The position numbers were made by a program, and so were the translations under genes. The notes below the pieces were generated by a model. The model was not told where the DNA came from. It made no database searches and saw nothing but the letters and a program-made list of their open reading frames with translations. Below, piece by piece: positions 1 through 6,990 of a stretch of 12,307 bases of DNA. Each line of letters starts with the position of its first letter. Within the stretch, counting starts at the first letter, position 1. Origin of the DNA: Chitinophagales bacterium (GTDB lineage: Bacteria; Bacteroidota; Bacteroidia; Chitinophagales; Chitinophagaceae); NCBI GenBank assembly GCA_015654495.1, contig JAATGW010000412.1, positions 1 through 12,307 on the forward strand, read 5' to 3'.

Positions 1-524
1 ATATTAATGGCGATGGTTTTTCAGATATTATAGTAGGTGCCAACAGGTTTGATGAAACCAAAAGCAATGTAGGTAAAGTATTTGTTTACCTCGGGGCTTC
101 CAATGGCGTTAGCATGTACCCTGACTGGACCTATTCCGGAACTGTTATGGATGGTAATCTTGGCCTTTCTGTAGCATCAGCCGGTGATATTAACGGTGAC
201 GGGTACGGTGAATTTATTGTGGGTTCATTCCTGTTCAATATTGAAAATCCTCAGGGCACCGCTTATGTCTATAGCGGAAGTGCAAAGGGTGTTTCCGATA
301 AAATAGTTAAAATTGATATGCAGAATAATCAACAGGTAACAGTGGGCCAGGTTGTTTCATCTGCGGGTGATATTAACGGTGATGGATACGCCGATGTAAT
401 TGCCGGAGTTATCTGGAATAGCGAAAATTCGGGAGGCGTGCCAGGCAAAGCAATGCTTGTACAGGGATCTTCGAGTGGTCTTCAGTTAAACGCACGCAAA
501 GAAGTTGCAATGCTTAGTTATTAA
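1..524 (+). CDS. FG-GAP repeat (integrin-alpha-like beta-propeller) protein, C-terminal part
   Basis: The reading frame is open from base 3, so the gene starts upstream of the window and only about 173 C-terminal residues are visible. Three copies of the FG-GAP calcium-loop pattern are seen: INGDGFSDIIVG at the very start, then DINGDGYGEFIVG from base 186 and DINGDGYADVIAG from base 369. The repeat period is 61-62 residues, one propeller blade each. FG-GAP proteins of Bacteroidota are usually secreted or surface-exposed and act in adhesion or ligand binding; the signal peptide would lie outside the window. The protein stops about 50 residues after the last calcium loop, with LNARKEVAMLSY. There is no YPNP-type T9SS sorting domain, which many secreted propellers in this phylum carry. 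A strong terminator follows. The family assignment is secure; ligand and location are not known. Confidence 0.88.
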   Translation, partial: INGDGFSDIIVGANRFDETKSNVGKVFVYLGASNGVSMYPDWTYSGTVMDGNLGLSVASAGDINGDGYGEFIVGSFLFNIENPQGTAYVYSGSAKGVSDKIVKIDMQNNQQVTVGQVVSSAGDINGDGYADVIAGVIWNSENSGGVPGKAMLVQGSSSGLQLNARKEVAMLSY

Positions 525-547
525 GATTGTTAGTTAAAAAGGGAACA

Positions 548-591
548 GTTCCTGAAATAATTTGACTAATTTTATTTCAGGAACTTTTTTT
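548..591 (+). terminator. Intrinsic terminator after the FG-GAP gene
   Basis: A perfect 13-bp stem, GTTCCTGAAATAA (548-560) with TTATTTCAGGAAC (572-584), closes an 11-nt loop and is followed directly by seven T (585-591). It lies 23 nt past the FG-GAP stop codon. The T tract ends at the base before the ATG of the next gene. Confidence 0.92.
558..564 (+). promoter_or_regulatory. Candidate -7 box inside the terminator hairpin
   Basis: TAATTTG resembles the Bacteroidota -7 element (consensus TAnnTTTG, here one spacer base short). It lies 28 nt ahead of the divIC ATG and spans the end of the 5' arm and start of the loop of the terminator. No good TTG is seen at the expected upstream distance, so support is weak. 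It would explain how divIC is transcribed just after a terminator. Confidence 0.22.
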
Positions 592-876
592 ATGCCCCGT
601 ATTCTCAGAAATAAATACTTCCTTTCATTGCTTTTTTTTGGATTATGGATGATTTTCTTTGATCATAATGATCTTTTCCAGCAAAACGCAAGGTCAAAGG
701 AATTAAGAGAATTGAAAGACAGCAAGGCATTTTATGAAGATCAGATCGGGCAAACAGCCGAAGAATTAAAAAATATCAATTCCAGTAATCGTGCGCTGGA
801 AAAAATCGCAAGGGAAAAATATATGATGAAAAAAGATAATGAAGATCTTTTCATTATTCCCGCAGAACAGCATTGA
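592..876 (+). CDS. divIC: Septum formation initiator family protein (DivIC/FtsB-like)
   Basis: A 94-residue bitopic membrane protein of the cell-division complex; DivIC/FtsB proteins bridge FtsL and FtsQ/DivIB at the septum. Residues 9-25 are a single hydrophobic segment after a short basic N-terminus. About 33-75 is charged and heptad-like, as expected for the periplasmic coiled coil. The diagnostic C-terminal motif of the family is present at 70-89: EKIAREKYMMKKDNEDLFII. I use the ATG at 592; an upstream TTG at 562 would add ten residues encoded inside a terminator hairpin and is unlikely. There is no recognisable Shine-Dalgarno sequence, which is normal in this phylum. The length is typical. 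The FG-GAP neighbour upstream seems functionally unrelated. Confidence 0.88.
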   Translation: MPRILRNKYFLSLLFFGLWMIFFDHNDLFQQNARSKELRELKDSKAFYEDQIGQTAEELKNINSSNRALEKIAREKYMMKKDNEDLFIIPAEQH

Positions 877-941
877 TTTTCAACATTTTTTTTACCTCTC
901 GCCGCAATATTTGTTTTCAGGGTTCGTTTTTAAAGGGTAAC

Positions 942-955
942 GGTCACACGTGACC
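942..955. promoter_or_regulatory. Short palindrome, possible operator
   Basis: GGTCAC and GTGACC form a perfect 6-bp inverted repeat around AC, in the 168-nt gap between divIC and the anti-sigma-like gene. A related 12-mer occurs at 8047-8058 ahead of the T9SS-protein gene. It could be a regulator-binding site or part of the adjacent C-rich repeat. Confidence 0.25.
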
Positions 956-979
956 CCCCTCTAACTCCCCCTTTGAAAG
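954..979. repeat. C-rich intergenic segment, possible dispersed repeat
   Basis: A pyrimidine-rich stretch made of two C-runs around TCTAACT and ending in CTTTGAAAG. It is unlike the surrounding A/T-rich intergenic DNA. It resembles C-rich intergenic elements I associate with Bacteroidota genomes. Only one copy is in this window, so repeat status is inferred. Confidence 0.3.
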
Positions 980-1044
980 TCATCCCGATTCTTATATCCT
1001 TACGATGAACCAGGCTAGCCCGGCTAAATCCCTATTAACCGGAA

Positions 1045-1287
1045 ATGACCAGATTTATGAACAATTTTACGCCTGAAGACATGATTCGTTTTTTGTACAA
1101 CGAGATGAATGCAGAAGAAAAAACTGCTATGATGCGCGCACTGGAAGGTGACTGGGCATTGAGAGAAAAATTTGAAGTACTGAAAGAGGCTGTTAAAAGT
1201 CTTGATACCTTGAAACTTTCTCCACGACCCCAGGCCATTTTTTCTATTATGCAGTATGCAGAGGCAGCAAAGGTTGGTCAGCACTGA
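1045..1287 (+). CDS. Small anti-sigma-factor-like protein
   Basis: An acidic, all-helical-looking protein of 80 residues, or 76 if the ATG at 1057 (MNNFTPEDMIRF) is used; I find the second start the more typical N-terminus. The core is NNFTPEDMIRFLYNE, then AEEKTAMMRALEGDWALREKFEVLKEAVKSLD. It has no transmembrane segment and no zinc-binding Cys/His cluster. It resembles short Bacteroidota proteins that I recall next to ECF sigma genes and nth and that look like the helical anti-sigma N-terminal domain; that link is from memory of gene order, not a computed match. nth follows after 35 nt on the same strand, so they are probably co-transcribed. No sigma-factor gene is present upstream. The coding call is good; the function is tentative. 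Confidence 0.68.
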   Translation: MTRFMNNFTPEDMIRFLYNEMNAEEKTAMMRALEGDWALREKFEVLKEAVKSLDTLKLSPRPQAIFSIMQYAEAAKVGQH

Positions 1288-1322
1288 TGAATTTCAGCTG
1301 TTTGATTTAGTTTAGCAATGGC

Positions 1323-2006
1323 ATGACTATCAAACAGCGTTATCAGCAGGTATTCGACTATTTTCAACAGCATTCTCCATCGCCGGAAACAGAACTGATC
1401 TACGATAACCCTTACCAGTTATTGGTAGCCGTAATCCTTTCGGCCCAATGTACTGACAAACGGGTTAATCAGACCACCCCTGCGATATTTGAAAAGTATC
1501 CCGGACCGCAACAGCTTGCCGGTTCAGATTTCGATGAACTATTCCCGCTCATCCGCAGCATTTCATACCCCAATAACAAAACAAAACACCTGATCGGCAT
1601 GGCTAAAATGCTGATGGAAGATTGTAGGGGGCAGGTACCCATGACCGTGGAAGAGTTAATAAGACTCCCGGGCGTGGGAAGAAAAACAGCCAATGTAATT
1701 ACTTCAGTTATCGATCAACAGCCAAATATGGCGGTGGATACTCATGTGTTCCGCGTTTCAGCGAGATTAGGTCTTACAAAAAATGCGAAGACACCATTGC
1801 AAACAGAGCAGCAACTGATCAAACATATTCCAAAAGAATTAATTCATAAAGCTCATCATTGGCTAATACTGCATGGCCGGTATATTTGCCTTGCAAGAAA
1901 TCCGAAATGTGACGAATGCGGGTTGAGGTCAATTTGCATTTATTACAACACTGTTATTTCCAGGTATGGCATCACGACAGGAAAAAGAAATAATGGATCG
2001 GCCTGA
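1323..2006 (+). CDS. nth: Endonuclease III (DNA glycosylase/AP lyase)
   Basis: A 227-residue base-excision-repair enzyme that removes oxidised pyrimidines and cleaves abasic sites by beta-elimination. All diagnostic parts are visible: the early LLVAVILSAQCTD segment (33-45), the helix-hairpin-helix LPGVGRKTAN (115-124) with catalytic Lys121, and catalytic Asp139 in VDTHVFRV. The C-terminal 4Fe-4S loop has cysteines 189, 196, 199 and 205 in the exact C-x6-C-x2-C-x5-C spacing. The length is a little above the roughly 211 residues usual for the family, because of about 20 extra basic/polar residues after the cluster. The start is the ATG at 1323; the ATG at 1318 is in another frame. It is probably in one operon with the anti-sigma-like gene. 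Its stop lies 5 nt from the end of the opposing TonB-like pseudogene. Confidence 0.96.
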   Translation: MTIKQRYQQVFDYFQQHSPSPETELIYDNPYQLLVAVILSAQCTDKRVNQTTPAIFEKYPGPQQLAGSDFDELFPLIRSISYPNNKTKHLIGMAKMLMEDCRGQVPMTVEELIRLPGVGRKTANVITSVIDQQPNMAVDTHVFRVSARLGLTKNAKTPLQTEQQLIKHIPKELIHKAHHWLILHGRYICLARNPKCDECGLRSICIYYNTVISRYGITTGKRNNGSA

Positions 2007-2011
2007 GCTAA

Positions 2012-2437
2012 TTACATTTTCATCGCCATAATCCCGGAGGGATGATAGCAATGGCTTTGAATTTTGATACTGATTTGTTTTTCCATTCACAAAAGCCGGA
2101 ATCCAGATTCCCATAAGCGATAGTAACCGAACTGCTTCCTTATCTGTTTCCAAATTATATCCTTTAATAATTTTCACATTTTTCACTCTTCCTGTTTCAT
2201 CTATAATAAAACCAATAACCAGTTTTACAGGTTATATTCTCCATTTTAATGTTGAGAGGTACTGTATGCTATCGCAGAATAATTTTCTAATTGCCTTTGG
2301 TCCACCAGGATATTCAGGAACTTTTTCATTGCAGAAAAAAAGGGAGTTTTCGCATCATCAGGTATATAATCGGAATTAGCTTGTCCGCAAGCCTTGTGAG
2401 ATACAAATACCAGAAAGGACACTATAAAGTTTTTCAC
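2012..2437 (-). pseudogene. Broken TonB C-terminal-domain (energy-transducer-like) gene
   Basis: Read on the minus strand from the GTG at 2437, it begins with a signal peptide (MKNFIVSFLVFVSHKACGQ) and continues to DDAKTPFF. It then leaves frame at a run of seven T (2335-2341). In the next frame the same gene continues: FFCNEKVPEYPGGPKAIRKL, then CDSIQYLSTL, an in-frame TAA at 2232-2234, then PVKLVIGFIIDETGRVKNV, KIIKGYNLETDKEAV, and MGIWIPAFVNGK. PEYPGG, the VIGFIIDETGRV strand and WIP..NGK are hallmarks of the TonB_C domain. One extra T in the run restores frame, and the TAA fits a lost CAA (Gln). A third possible indel in the A-run (minus strand) at 2078-2082 would give GKQISIKI and a stop at 2012-2014, ending neatly beside nth. 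Intact relatives contact TonB-dependent receptors at the envelope. This copy should make only a short peptide. Confidence 0.8.
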
Positions 2438-2532
2438 CCTGTTTTAAATTATGAGTCAGAATTTTTGCCCTTCCATAAAATCCGGGTCCGGAGTTCGGGA
2501 ATTAAAAAACATGGTTTCGAATGGAGTATTTA

Positions 2533-2562
2533 TTGTCGCCTATCTTCAGATTGCTTATTTTG
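2533..2562 (+). promoter_or_regulatory. Candidate promoter of the permease gene
   Basis: TTG (2533-2535), a 20-nt spacer and TATTTTG (2556-2562) resemble the Bacteroidota -33/-7 pair (TTG and TAnnTTTG, one spacer base short). It would start transcription about 30 nt before the ATG at 2600. The same arrangement recurs at 8003-8033. Confidence 0.42.
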
Positions 2563-2599
2563 GTGTTTTTGACTGGTATCAAAACGAATTTCTTCTGAT

Positions 2600-3832
2600 A
2601 TGAAAACAAGCACGGGTATTCTGCTTTCCATAATGATGTTTCTGCAGTTCTTTGTATGGGGCGCCTGGTATGGGCAGATGGGAAAATACATGACAGTGCA
2701 GTTGCACGATAAAGGTGAATGGGCTGGTTGGGCTTATGCTGCATTTTCTGCCGCGATGATTATTGCCCCATTTTTTATCGGTATGCTGGCTGACCGGTAT
2801 TTTCATGCACAAAAAGTTCTCGGGGTTTTAAATCTTCTGGGCGCAGCTATACTTTTCCTGTTAACAAAAATCAATGAGCCTTCTTCTTTTGCATTGACAA
2901 TGTTTCTTTATTGCCTCAGTTTTGCACCTACAATTGCCCTCACAAGTTCGATAGCTATGCGCCATATGACGAACCCGGAAAAGCAATTTCCCGCGATAAG
3001 GGTGTTTGGTACACTAGCCTGGATAGCAGTAGTAAACCTGGTTGGGTTTATGGGGGTTGGTGATAAGGTGACAATATTTGAGATTTCGATGATCAGCGCT
3101 GTAATTCTTGGCGTTTTTGCATTTTTTCTTCCTAAAACTCCTCCTGTTGCCACTGGTCCTATGAGCTTTGGGCAAATTGTCGGAAAGGATGCATTTGTAC
3201 TTTTTAAAGACCGGTCATTTGTCATATTTTTTATTTCATCCATTCTAATCTGTATTCCACTTTCGTTTTACTATGCGTGGGCGAATAGTTCTTTAACAGA
3301 TTCGTATAGTGCTGCTTTTCCAGGTGTAGCCCCGGAAACTTTCAAAATAGAAAATAAAATGTCGCTGGGTCAGGTATCTGAAGTGTTGTTTATGTTATTG
3401 CTGCCATTTGCCTACAAGAAATTTGGAGTGAAAAATATTCTTATTATTGGATTGATTGCCTGGATTACACGGTTTCTTTTCTTTGGTTATGGAAACGCAG
3501 AAAATTCAGTATGGATGTTATATGCAGCGATCCTGCTTCATGGCGTTTGTTATGATTTCTTTTTTGTGACTGGAATGATTTATACCAATTCAAAAGCAGG
3601 CGATAAAATAAAAACGCAGGCACAGGCCCTGATATCGCTGGCTACATATGGCATCGGAATGTTTATAGGATCATGGCTCGCAGGTAAAGTAAAAGCCTGG
3701 AATACAACCGGAACTTCTCCTGATTTTGTAACCGACTGGCTGAGTGTGTGGTATGTACCTGCTGGAATTGCCGCCGTGGTTCTTCTCTTATTTCTTCTTT
3801 TTTTCAGGGAACGGAGAACAGCCGCTCTTTGA
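2600..3832 (+). CDS. MFS permease, nucleoside:H+ symporter type
   Basis: A 410-residue integral inner-membrane transporter with about twelve hydrophobic segments. The N-terminus MKTSTGILLSIMMFLQFFVWGAWYGQMG is typical of the Nuc_H_symport (NupG/XapB-like) branch of the major facilitator superfamily. The MFS loop signature appears as GMLADRYF (61-68), and RVFGTLAWI (134-142) matches the family's second conserved segment. Bacteroidota members are often labelled nucleoside permeases, but many sit beside sugar dehydrogenases, so the substrate may be a nucleoside or a modified sugar. Here the next gene, 38 nt downstream on the same strand, is a Gfo/Idh/MocA oxidoreductase. That suggests uptake and oxidation of one carbohydrate-like compound. 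The start is the ATG at 2600, with a candidate promoter just upstream. The length is normal and no damage is seen. Confidence 0.87.
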   Translation: MKTSTGILLSIMMFLQFFVWGAWYGQMGKYMTVQLHDKGEWAGWAYAAFSAAMIIAPFFIGMLADRYFHAQKVLGVLNLLGAAILFLLTKINEPSSFALTMFLYCLSFAPTIALTSSIAMRHMTNPEKQFPAIRVFGTLAWIAVVNLVGFMGVGDKVTIFEISMISAVILGVFAFFLPKTPPVATGPMSFGQIVGKDAFVLFKDRSFVIFFISSILICIPLSFYYAWANSSLTDSYSAAFPGVAPETFKIENKMSLGQVSEVLFMLLLPFAYKKFGVKNILIIGLIAWITRFLFFGYGNAENSVWMLYAAILLHGVCYDFFFVTGMIYTNSKAGDKIKTQAQALISLATYGIGMFIGSWLAGKVKAWNTTGTSPDFVTDWLSVWYVPAGIAAVVLLLFLLFFRERRTAAL

Positions 3833-3870
3833 TTTTCATTTACTATTTTCCATTTTAAAACTATAGAATT

Positions 3871-5064
3871 ATGCAACGGATTGCAATGCTCGGTTCCGGA
3901 TTTATAGGAAGATTTTATGCTGATTCAATTCAGGGACTCAGAAGCCAGGATAAAGTCATTTCTGTTTATTCCCGCAGTGAGAAAAATGCAAAAAAATTCG
4001 CCGATGATTACGGATGCAAATACTGGACTACCAATCTGGAGGAAGCAGTCGCAAATCCTGAAGTAGACATTGTTTGTATTTCATTGCCGAATAATCTTCA
4101 TGAAACTGCGGTTGATCTTTGCTGTAAGTACAGGAAAGCTGTTATTACCACCAAGCCACTCGGAAGGAATGCTGTTGAGGCAAAACGAATGCTGGAAGCT
4201 GTGGAGAAAGCAGGAATTTTCAACGGGTATCTGGAAGACCTGGTTTACACCCCTAAATCACTGAAGGCAATTGAAAGTGTGAAAAACGGAGCCATTGGCC
4301 GTGTGCTCTGGACGAAATCCCGCGAAACTCATCCTGGCCCGCACAGTGATTGGTTTTGGGACATTGAGCAGGCGGGAGGCGGCTGTATCCTCGACCTTGG
4401 TTGCCATTGTGTGGAACTGAACCGCAGTTATATCGGGAAGGATATAAAGCCTGTGGAAGCGATGTGCTGGGCGGATACACAGGTAAAACCGATTGATGCT
4501 GAGGATCATGCCATCGCATTGATCAAATATGAAAATGGCGCTATTGGTCAGTTTGAAGTAAGCTGGACATTTCGCGGGGGATTGGATCTTCGCGATGAGG
4601 TGATGGGTTCTGAAGGAACGATCTGGATCAACAGCTTTCTGCGTACAGGATTCGAGATGTTTACTTCAGGCAAGGGAGGCAACTATGTGGCTGAAAAAGC
4701 TGAATCGAATTCCGGTTGGTTATTTCCAGTGGGAGATGAATTAAATGAACTCGGTTATAATCATATGTTCTTCGACATGTTTTCTTCTATTGAAAAAGGT
4801 ATTCCGCCGAAGGAGACATTTTATGATGGCTATGTTGTCAATTCCATACTTGATGCGTGTTATCGTTCTGCAAAATCAAAACTCTGGGAACCTGTAAATC
4901 TGGAGGTCTGGCGTGGACGCGAAGGCGTTAGTAAGGATAGCCACCTTGTTGAATATGATGCGGACAATTATCTCGTAAAAGAAGAAGTAACCCATTACGG
5001 AGCAAAAAAAGTGATACTCAAAAGTAAGGCAACCGGCAAGATTGTTGAGCGTGTGCTTGACTAG
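3871..5064 (+). CDS. Gfo/Idh/MocA family oxidoreductase
   Basis: A 397-residue cytoplasmic NAD(P)-dependent sugar or cyclitol oxidoreductase. The N-terminal Rossmann fold starts at once with AMLGSGFIGRFYA (GxGxxG at 8-13). The usual EKP motif is present as TKPLGRN, with Lys95 and Thr in place of Glu. The C-terminal domain carries AGGGCILDLGCHCVEL (168-183), with Asp175 and His179 in the positions of the family's catalytic D..GxH motif. It lies 38 nt behind the MFS permease and is probably co-transcribed with it, so its substrate is probably what that permease brings in. The substrate cannot be named from sequence. The last 60 or so residues, rich in Lys, Glu and Val (YGAKKVILKSKATGK), are a C-terminal extension I cannot place. 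The gene converges on korA, with 23 nt between the stops. Confidence 0.9.
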   Translation: MQRIAMLGSGFIGRFYADSIQGLRSQDKVISVYSRSEKNAKKFADDYGCKYWTTNLEEAVANPEVDIVCISLPNNLHETAVDLCCKYRKAVITTKPLGRNAVEAKRMLEAVEKAGIFNGYLEDLVYTPKSLKAIESVKNGAIGRVLWTKSRETHPGPHSDWFWDIEQAGGGCILDLGCHCVELNRSYIGKDIKPVEAMCWADTQVKPIDAEDHAIALIKYENGAIGQFEVSWTFRGGLDLRDEVMGSEGTIWINSFLRTGFEMFTSGKGGNYVAEKAESNSGWLFPVGDELNELGYNHMFFDMFSSIEKGIPPKETFYDGYVVNSILDACYRSAKSKLWEPVNLEVWRGREGVSKDSHLVEYDADNYLVKEEVTHYGAKKVILKSKATGKIVERVLD

Positions 5065-5071
5065 ATAATAC

Positions 5072-5106
5072 GTTAAACGTTGAACGTTCAACGTTCAACG
5101 TTTAAC
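5072..5106. repeat. Perfect 17-bp palindrome made of AACGTTn heptads
   Basis: The arm GTTAAACGTTGAACGTT (5072-5088) is mirrored exactly at 5090-5106 around a single central C. Inside it AACGTT occurs four times with a period of seven (5076, 5083, 5090, 5097). It sits between two convergent genes and spans the last codons (LNVER) and stop codon of korA. It could form a hairpin in both transcripts, but neither side has a real T tract, so it is not a classical intrinsic terminator. Confidence 0.85.
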
Positions 5107-6950
5107 ATCTTATGGAGTTCTTCGACCAATTCAGTTTTGGTTAGAGGAACTCCTTTTATTTTGTTATATCCCTTCGCATCAACAAGAAATTTATCGCGGA
5201 TTATTTTTATCAGCTGACCATTATTTATTTCAGGAATAAGGACCTGTTTGAATTTGCTTATTATATCACCGAGATTGGAAGGGAAGGGTCTGATATAACG
5301 CAGATGCGCATGCGAAACTGAAAGTCCTTCCTCCTGCAAATCTGTAACCGCGCTTCGTATAGATCCATAAGTGCTACCCCATCCCAATACCAGCAAATCG
5401 CCGGATTCAGGGCCACTATCCAGTTTCTGCAATGGGATATAATCTGCAATTTTTTCAATTTTTGCTTCCCTTGTTTTCACCATATGTTCATGGTTTTCGG
5501 AATCATAACTCACATTACCTGTGATATCTTCTTTTTCAAGCCCGCCGATACGATGTTCAAGACCGGGAGTTCCGGGAATTGCCCAGGAACGAACCAGTTT
5601 TTCATCGCGCAGATAGGGTCTTAATTTAGTCTCACCTTCATCCAGACTTTTCTTGAATCCAACTTTAATTTCAGGGAGATCTGCGGATTTTGGGAAACGC
5701 CAGGGTTCTGCTCCGTTTGCGATATATCCATCACTCAGGAAAAGTACCGGAGTCATATGCTGTACTGAAATGCGCACAGCCTCAAAAATCGCATCGAAAC
5801 AATCGCTTGGAGTTGATGCCGAAATTACGGGCATCGGACATTCGCCATTACGTCCATAATATGCCTGCAATAAATCGCTTTGTTCAGTTTTAGTCGGGAG
5901 ACCGGTAGAAGGTCCGCCACGTTGAATATTACAAATGATCAATGGTATTTCAAGCATTACTGCGAGACCGATCGCTTCGGCTTTCAGCGCAAGCCCGGGT
6001 CCGCTGGTGGTTGTAACCGCCAGAGAGCCTCCATAACTGGCACCTATAGCCGAAGTAACGCCGGCAATTTCATCTTCAGCCTGAAAAGTGCGGACGCCGA
6101 AAGATTTATAACGGCTCAGTTCGTGCAGAATATCAGAAGCAGGAGTGATAGGATAGGAGCCGAGAAAGAGCGGAAGTCCACTCTTTTCAGAAGCTGCAAT
6201 CAAACCATAAGCCAGTGCCTGATTACCCATTATGGAACGATACATGCCAGGTTCCATTTTTGCGGGATCAACTTTATACCGCGTAGTAAAAGTTTCTGTA
6301 GTGTCGCCATAATTGAATCCTGCCTGCAGCGCTTTGATATTGCTGTTCAGAATATCATCTTTCTTTCCAAATTTTTCTTTGAGGAATGTGATTGTATTGA
6401 TCATATCCCGGTTATACATCCAGTAAAGAAAGCCAAGGATAAACATGTTCTTTGCCCGATCTTTTTCCTTGGTACCCATAGTGAACTCTTTAAGAGCTTC
6501 GCGGGTAAGCTTTGTAATATCGATACGGATTAGTTCAAATCCGCTAAGGCTATCGTCATCAAGGGGATTGATACCGTCAGGGTAATTGGCGAGTCGCAGA
6601 TTTTTTGAGTCGAAACCATCTACATTGGCAATGATCCTACCGCCTTTTTTAAGTGAACGCAGATTTGTTTTTAATGCAGCCGCATTCATTGCAACCAGCA
6701 CGTCACATTCATCACCCGGTGTATACACTTTATCAGAGGAAAACCGGAGCTGAAATCCGCTTACACCGGGCAGGGTTCCCTGTGGGGCTCTGATTTCCGC
6801 CGGGAAATCGGGGAAAGTTGCAAGATCAATTCCAAGTAATGCTGTGTTATTCATGAACTGCGATCCCGTCAGCTGCATTCCATCGCCACTATCGCCTGCA
6901 AATTTTATAACTACGTCCTGCAGTAATTCTTCTTTCCTGGTCATAATCAT
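5088..6950 (-). CDS. korA: 2-oxoacid:ferredoxin oxidoreductase alpha subunit (fused gamma-alpha)
   Basis: A 620-residue subunit of the 2-oxoglutarate (or related 2-oxoacid):ferredoxin oxidoreductase, which makes acyl-CoA and reduced ferredoxin from a 2-oxoacid and CoA. The N-terminal gamma domain (about 14-210) starts with GDSGDGMQLTG. The alpha domain begins near 242 with GNQALAYG and carries SYPITPASDI (265-274), QAEDEIAG (290-297), TTSGPGLALKAEA (314-326) and GLPTKTEQSDL (350-360). The C-terminal transketolase-C-like domain is about 518-620 (LLVLGWGSTYGSIRSAV). This is the normal fused architecture and length of Bacteroidota KorA. The thiamine-diphosphate and 4Fe-4S beta subunit, KorB, is expected next to it but is absent on both sides. 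The ATG at 6950 is used; an ATG two codons later is also possible. Substrate choice between 2-oxoglutarate and others is inferred from family closeness. Confidence 0.92.
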   Translation of the reverse strand: MIMTRKEELLQDVVIKFAGDSGDGMQLTGSQFMNNTALLGIDLATFPDFPAEIRAPQGTLPGVSGFQLRFSSDKVYTPGDECDVLVAMNAAALKTNLRSLKKGGRIIANVDGFDSKNLRLANYPDGINPLDDDSLSGFELIRIDITKLTREALKEFTMGTKEKDRAKNMFILGFLYWMYNRDMINTITFLKEKFGKKDDILNSNIKALQAGFNYGDTTETFTTRYKVDPAKMEPGMYRSIMGNQALAYGLIAASEKSGLPLFLGSYPITPASDILHELSRYKSFGVRTFQAEDEIAGVTSAIGASYGGSLAVTTTSGPGLALKAEAIGLAVMLEIPLIICNIQRGGPSTGLPTKTEQSDLLQAYYGRNGECPMPVISASTPSDCFDAIFEAVRISVQHMTPVLFLSDGYIANGAEPWRFPKSADLPEIKVGFKKSLDEGETKLRPYLRDEKLVRSWAIPGTPGLEHRIGGLEKEDITGNVSYDSENHEHMVKTREAKIEKIADYIPLQKLDSGPESGDLLVLGWGSTYGSIRSAVTDLQEEGLSVSHAHLRYIRPFPSNLGDIISKFKQVLIPEINNGQLIKIIRDKFLVDAKGYNKIKGVPLTKTELVEELHKMLNVER

Positions 6951-6990
6951 TAAATATCTATAAAATTAAGGTTTCATCTGAAACTTGTAG

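Noticed and set aside
1005..1076. 23-codon frame (MNQASPAKSLLTGNDQIYEQFYA) overlapping the anti-sigma-like start; resembles an ECF sigma N-terminus
   Set aside because: Its most sigma-like part (YEQFYA) is an out-of-frame reading of the conserved MNNFTPE codons, so the resemblance is probably accidental.
2291..2572. Plus-strand frame of 93 codons across the TonB-like pseudogene
   Set aside because: The minus strand carries recognisable TonB_C motifs, and the plus frame shows no domain; it is a shadow.
5880..6533. Long plus-strand frame of 217 codons antisense to korA
   Set aside because: A shadow of the conserved korA coding sequence; korA motifs fit throughout and the antisense protein has low-complexity Ser/Arg content.
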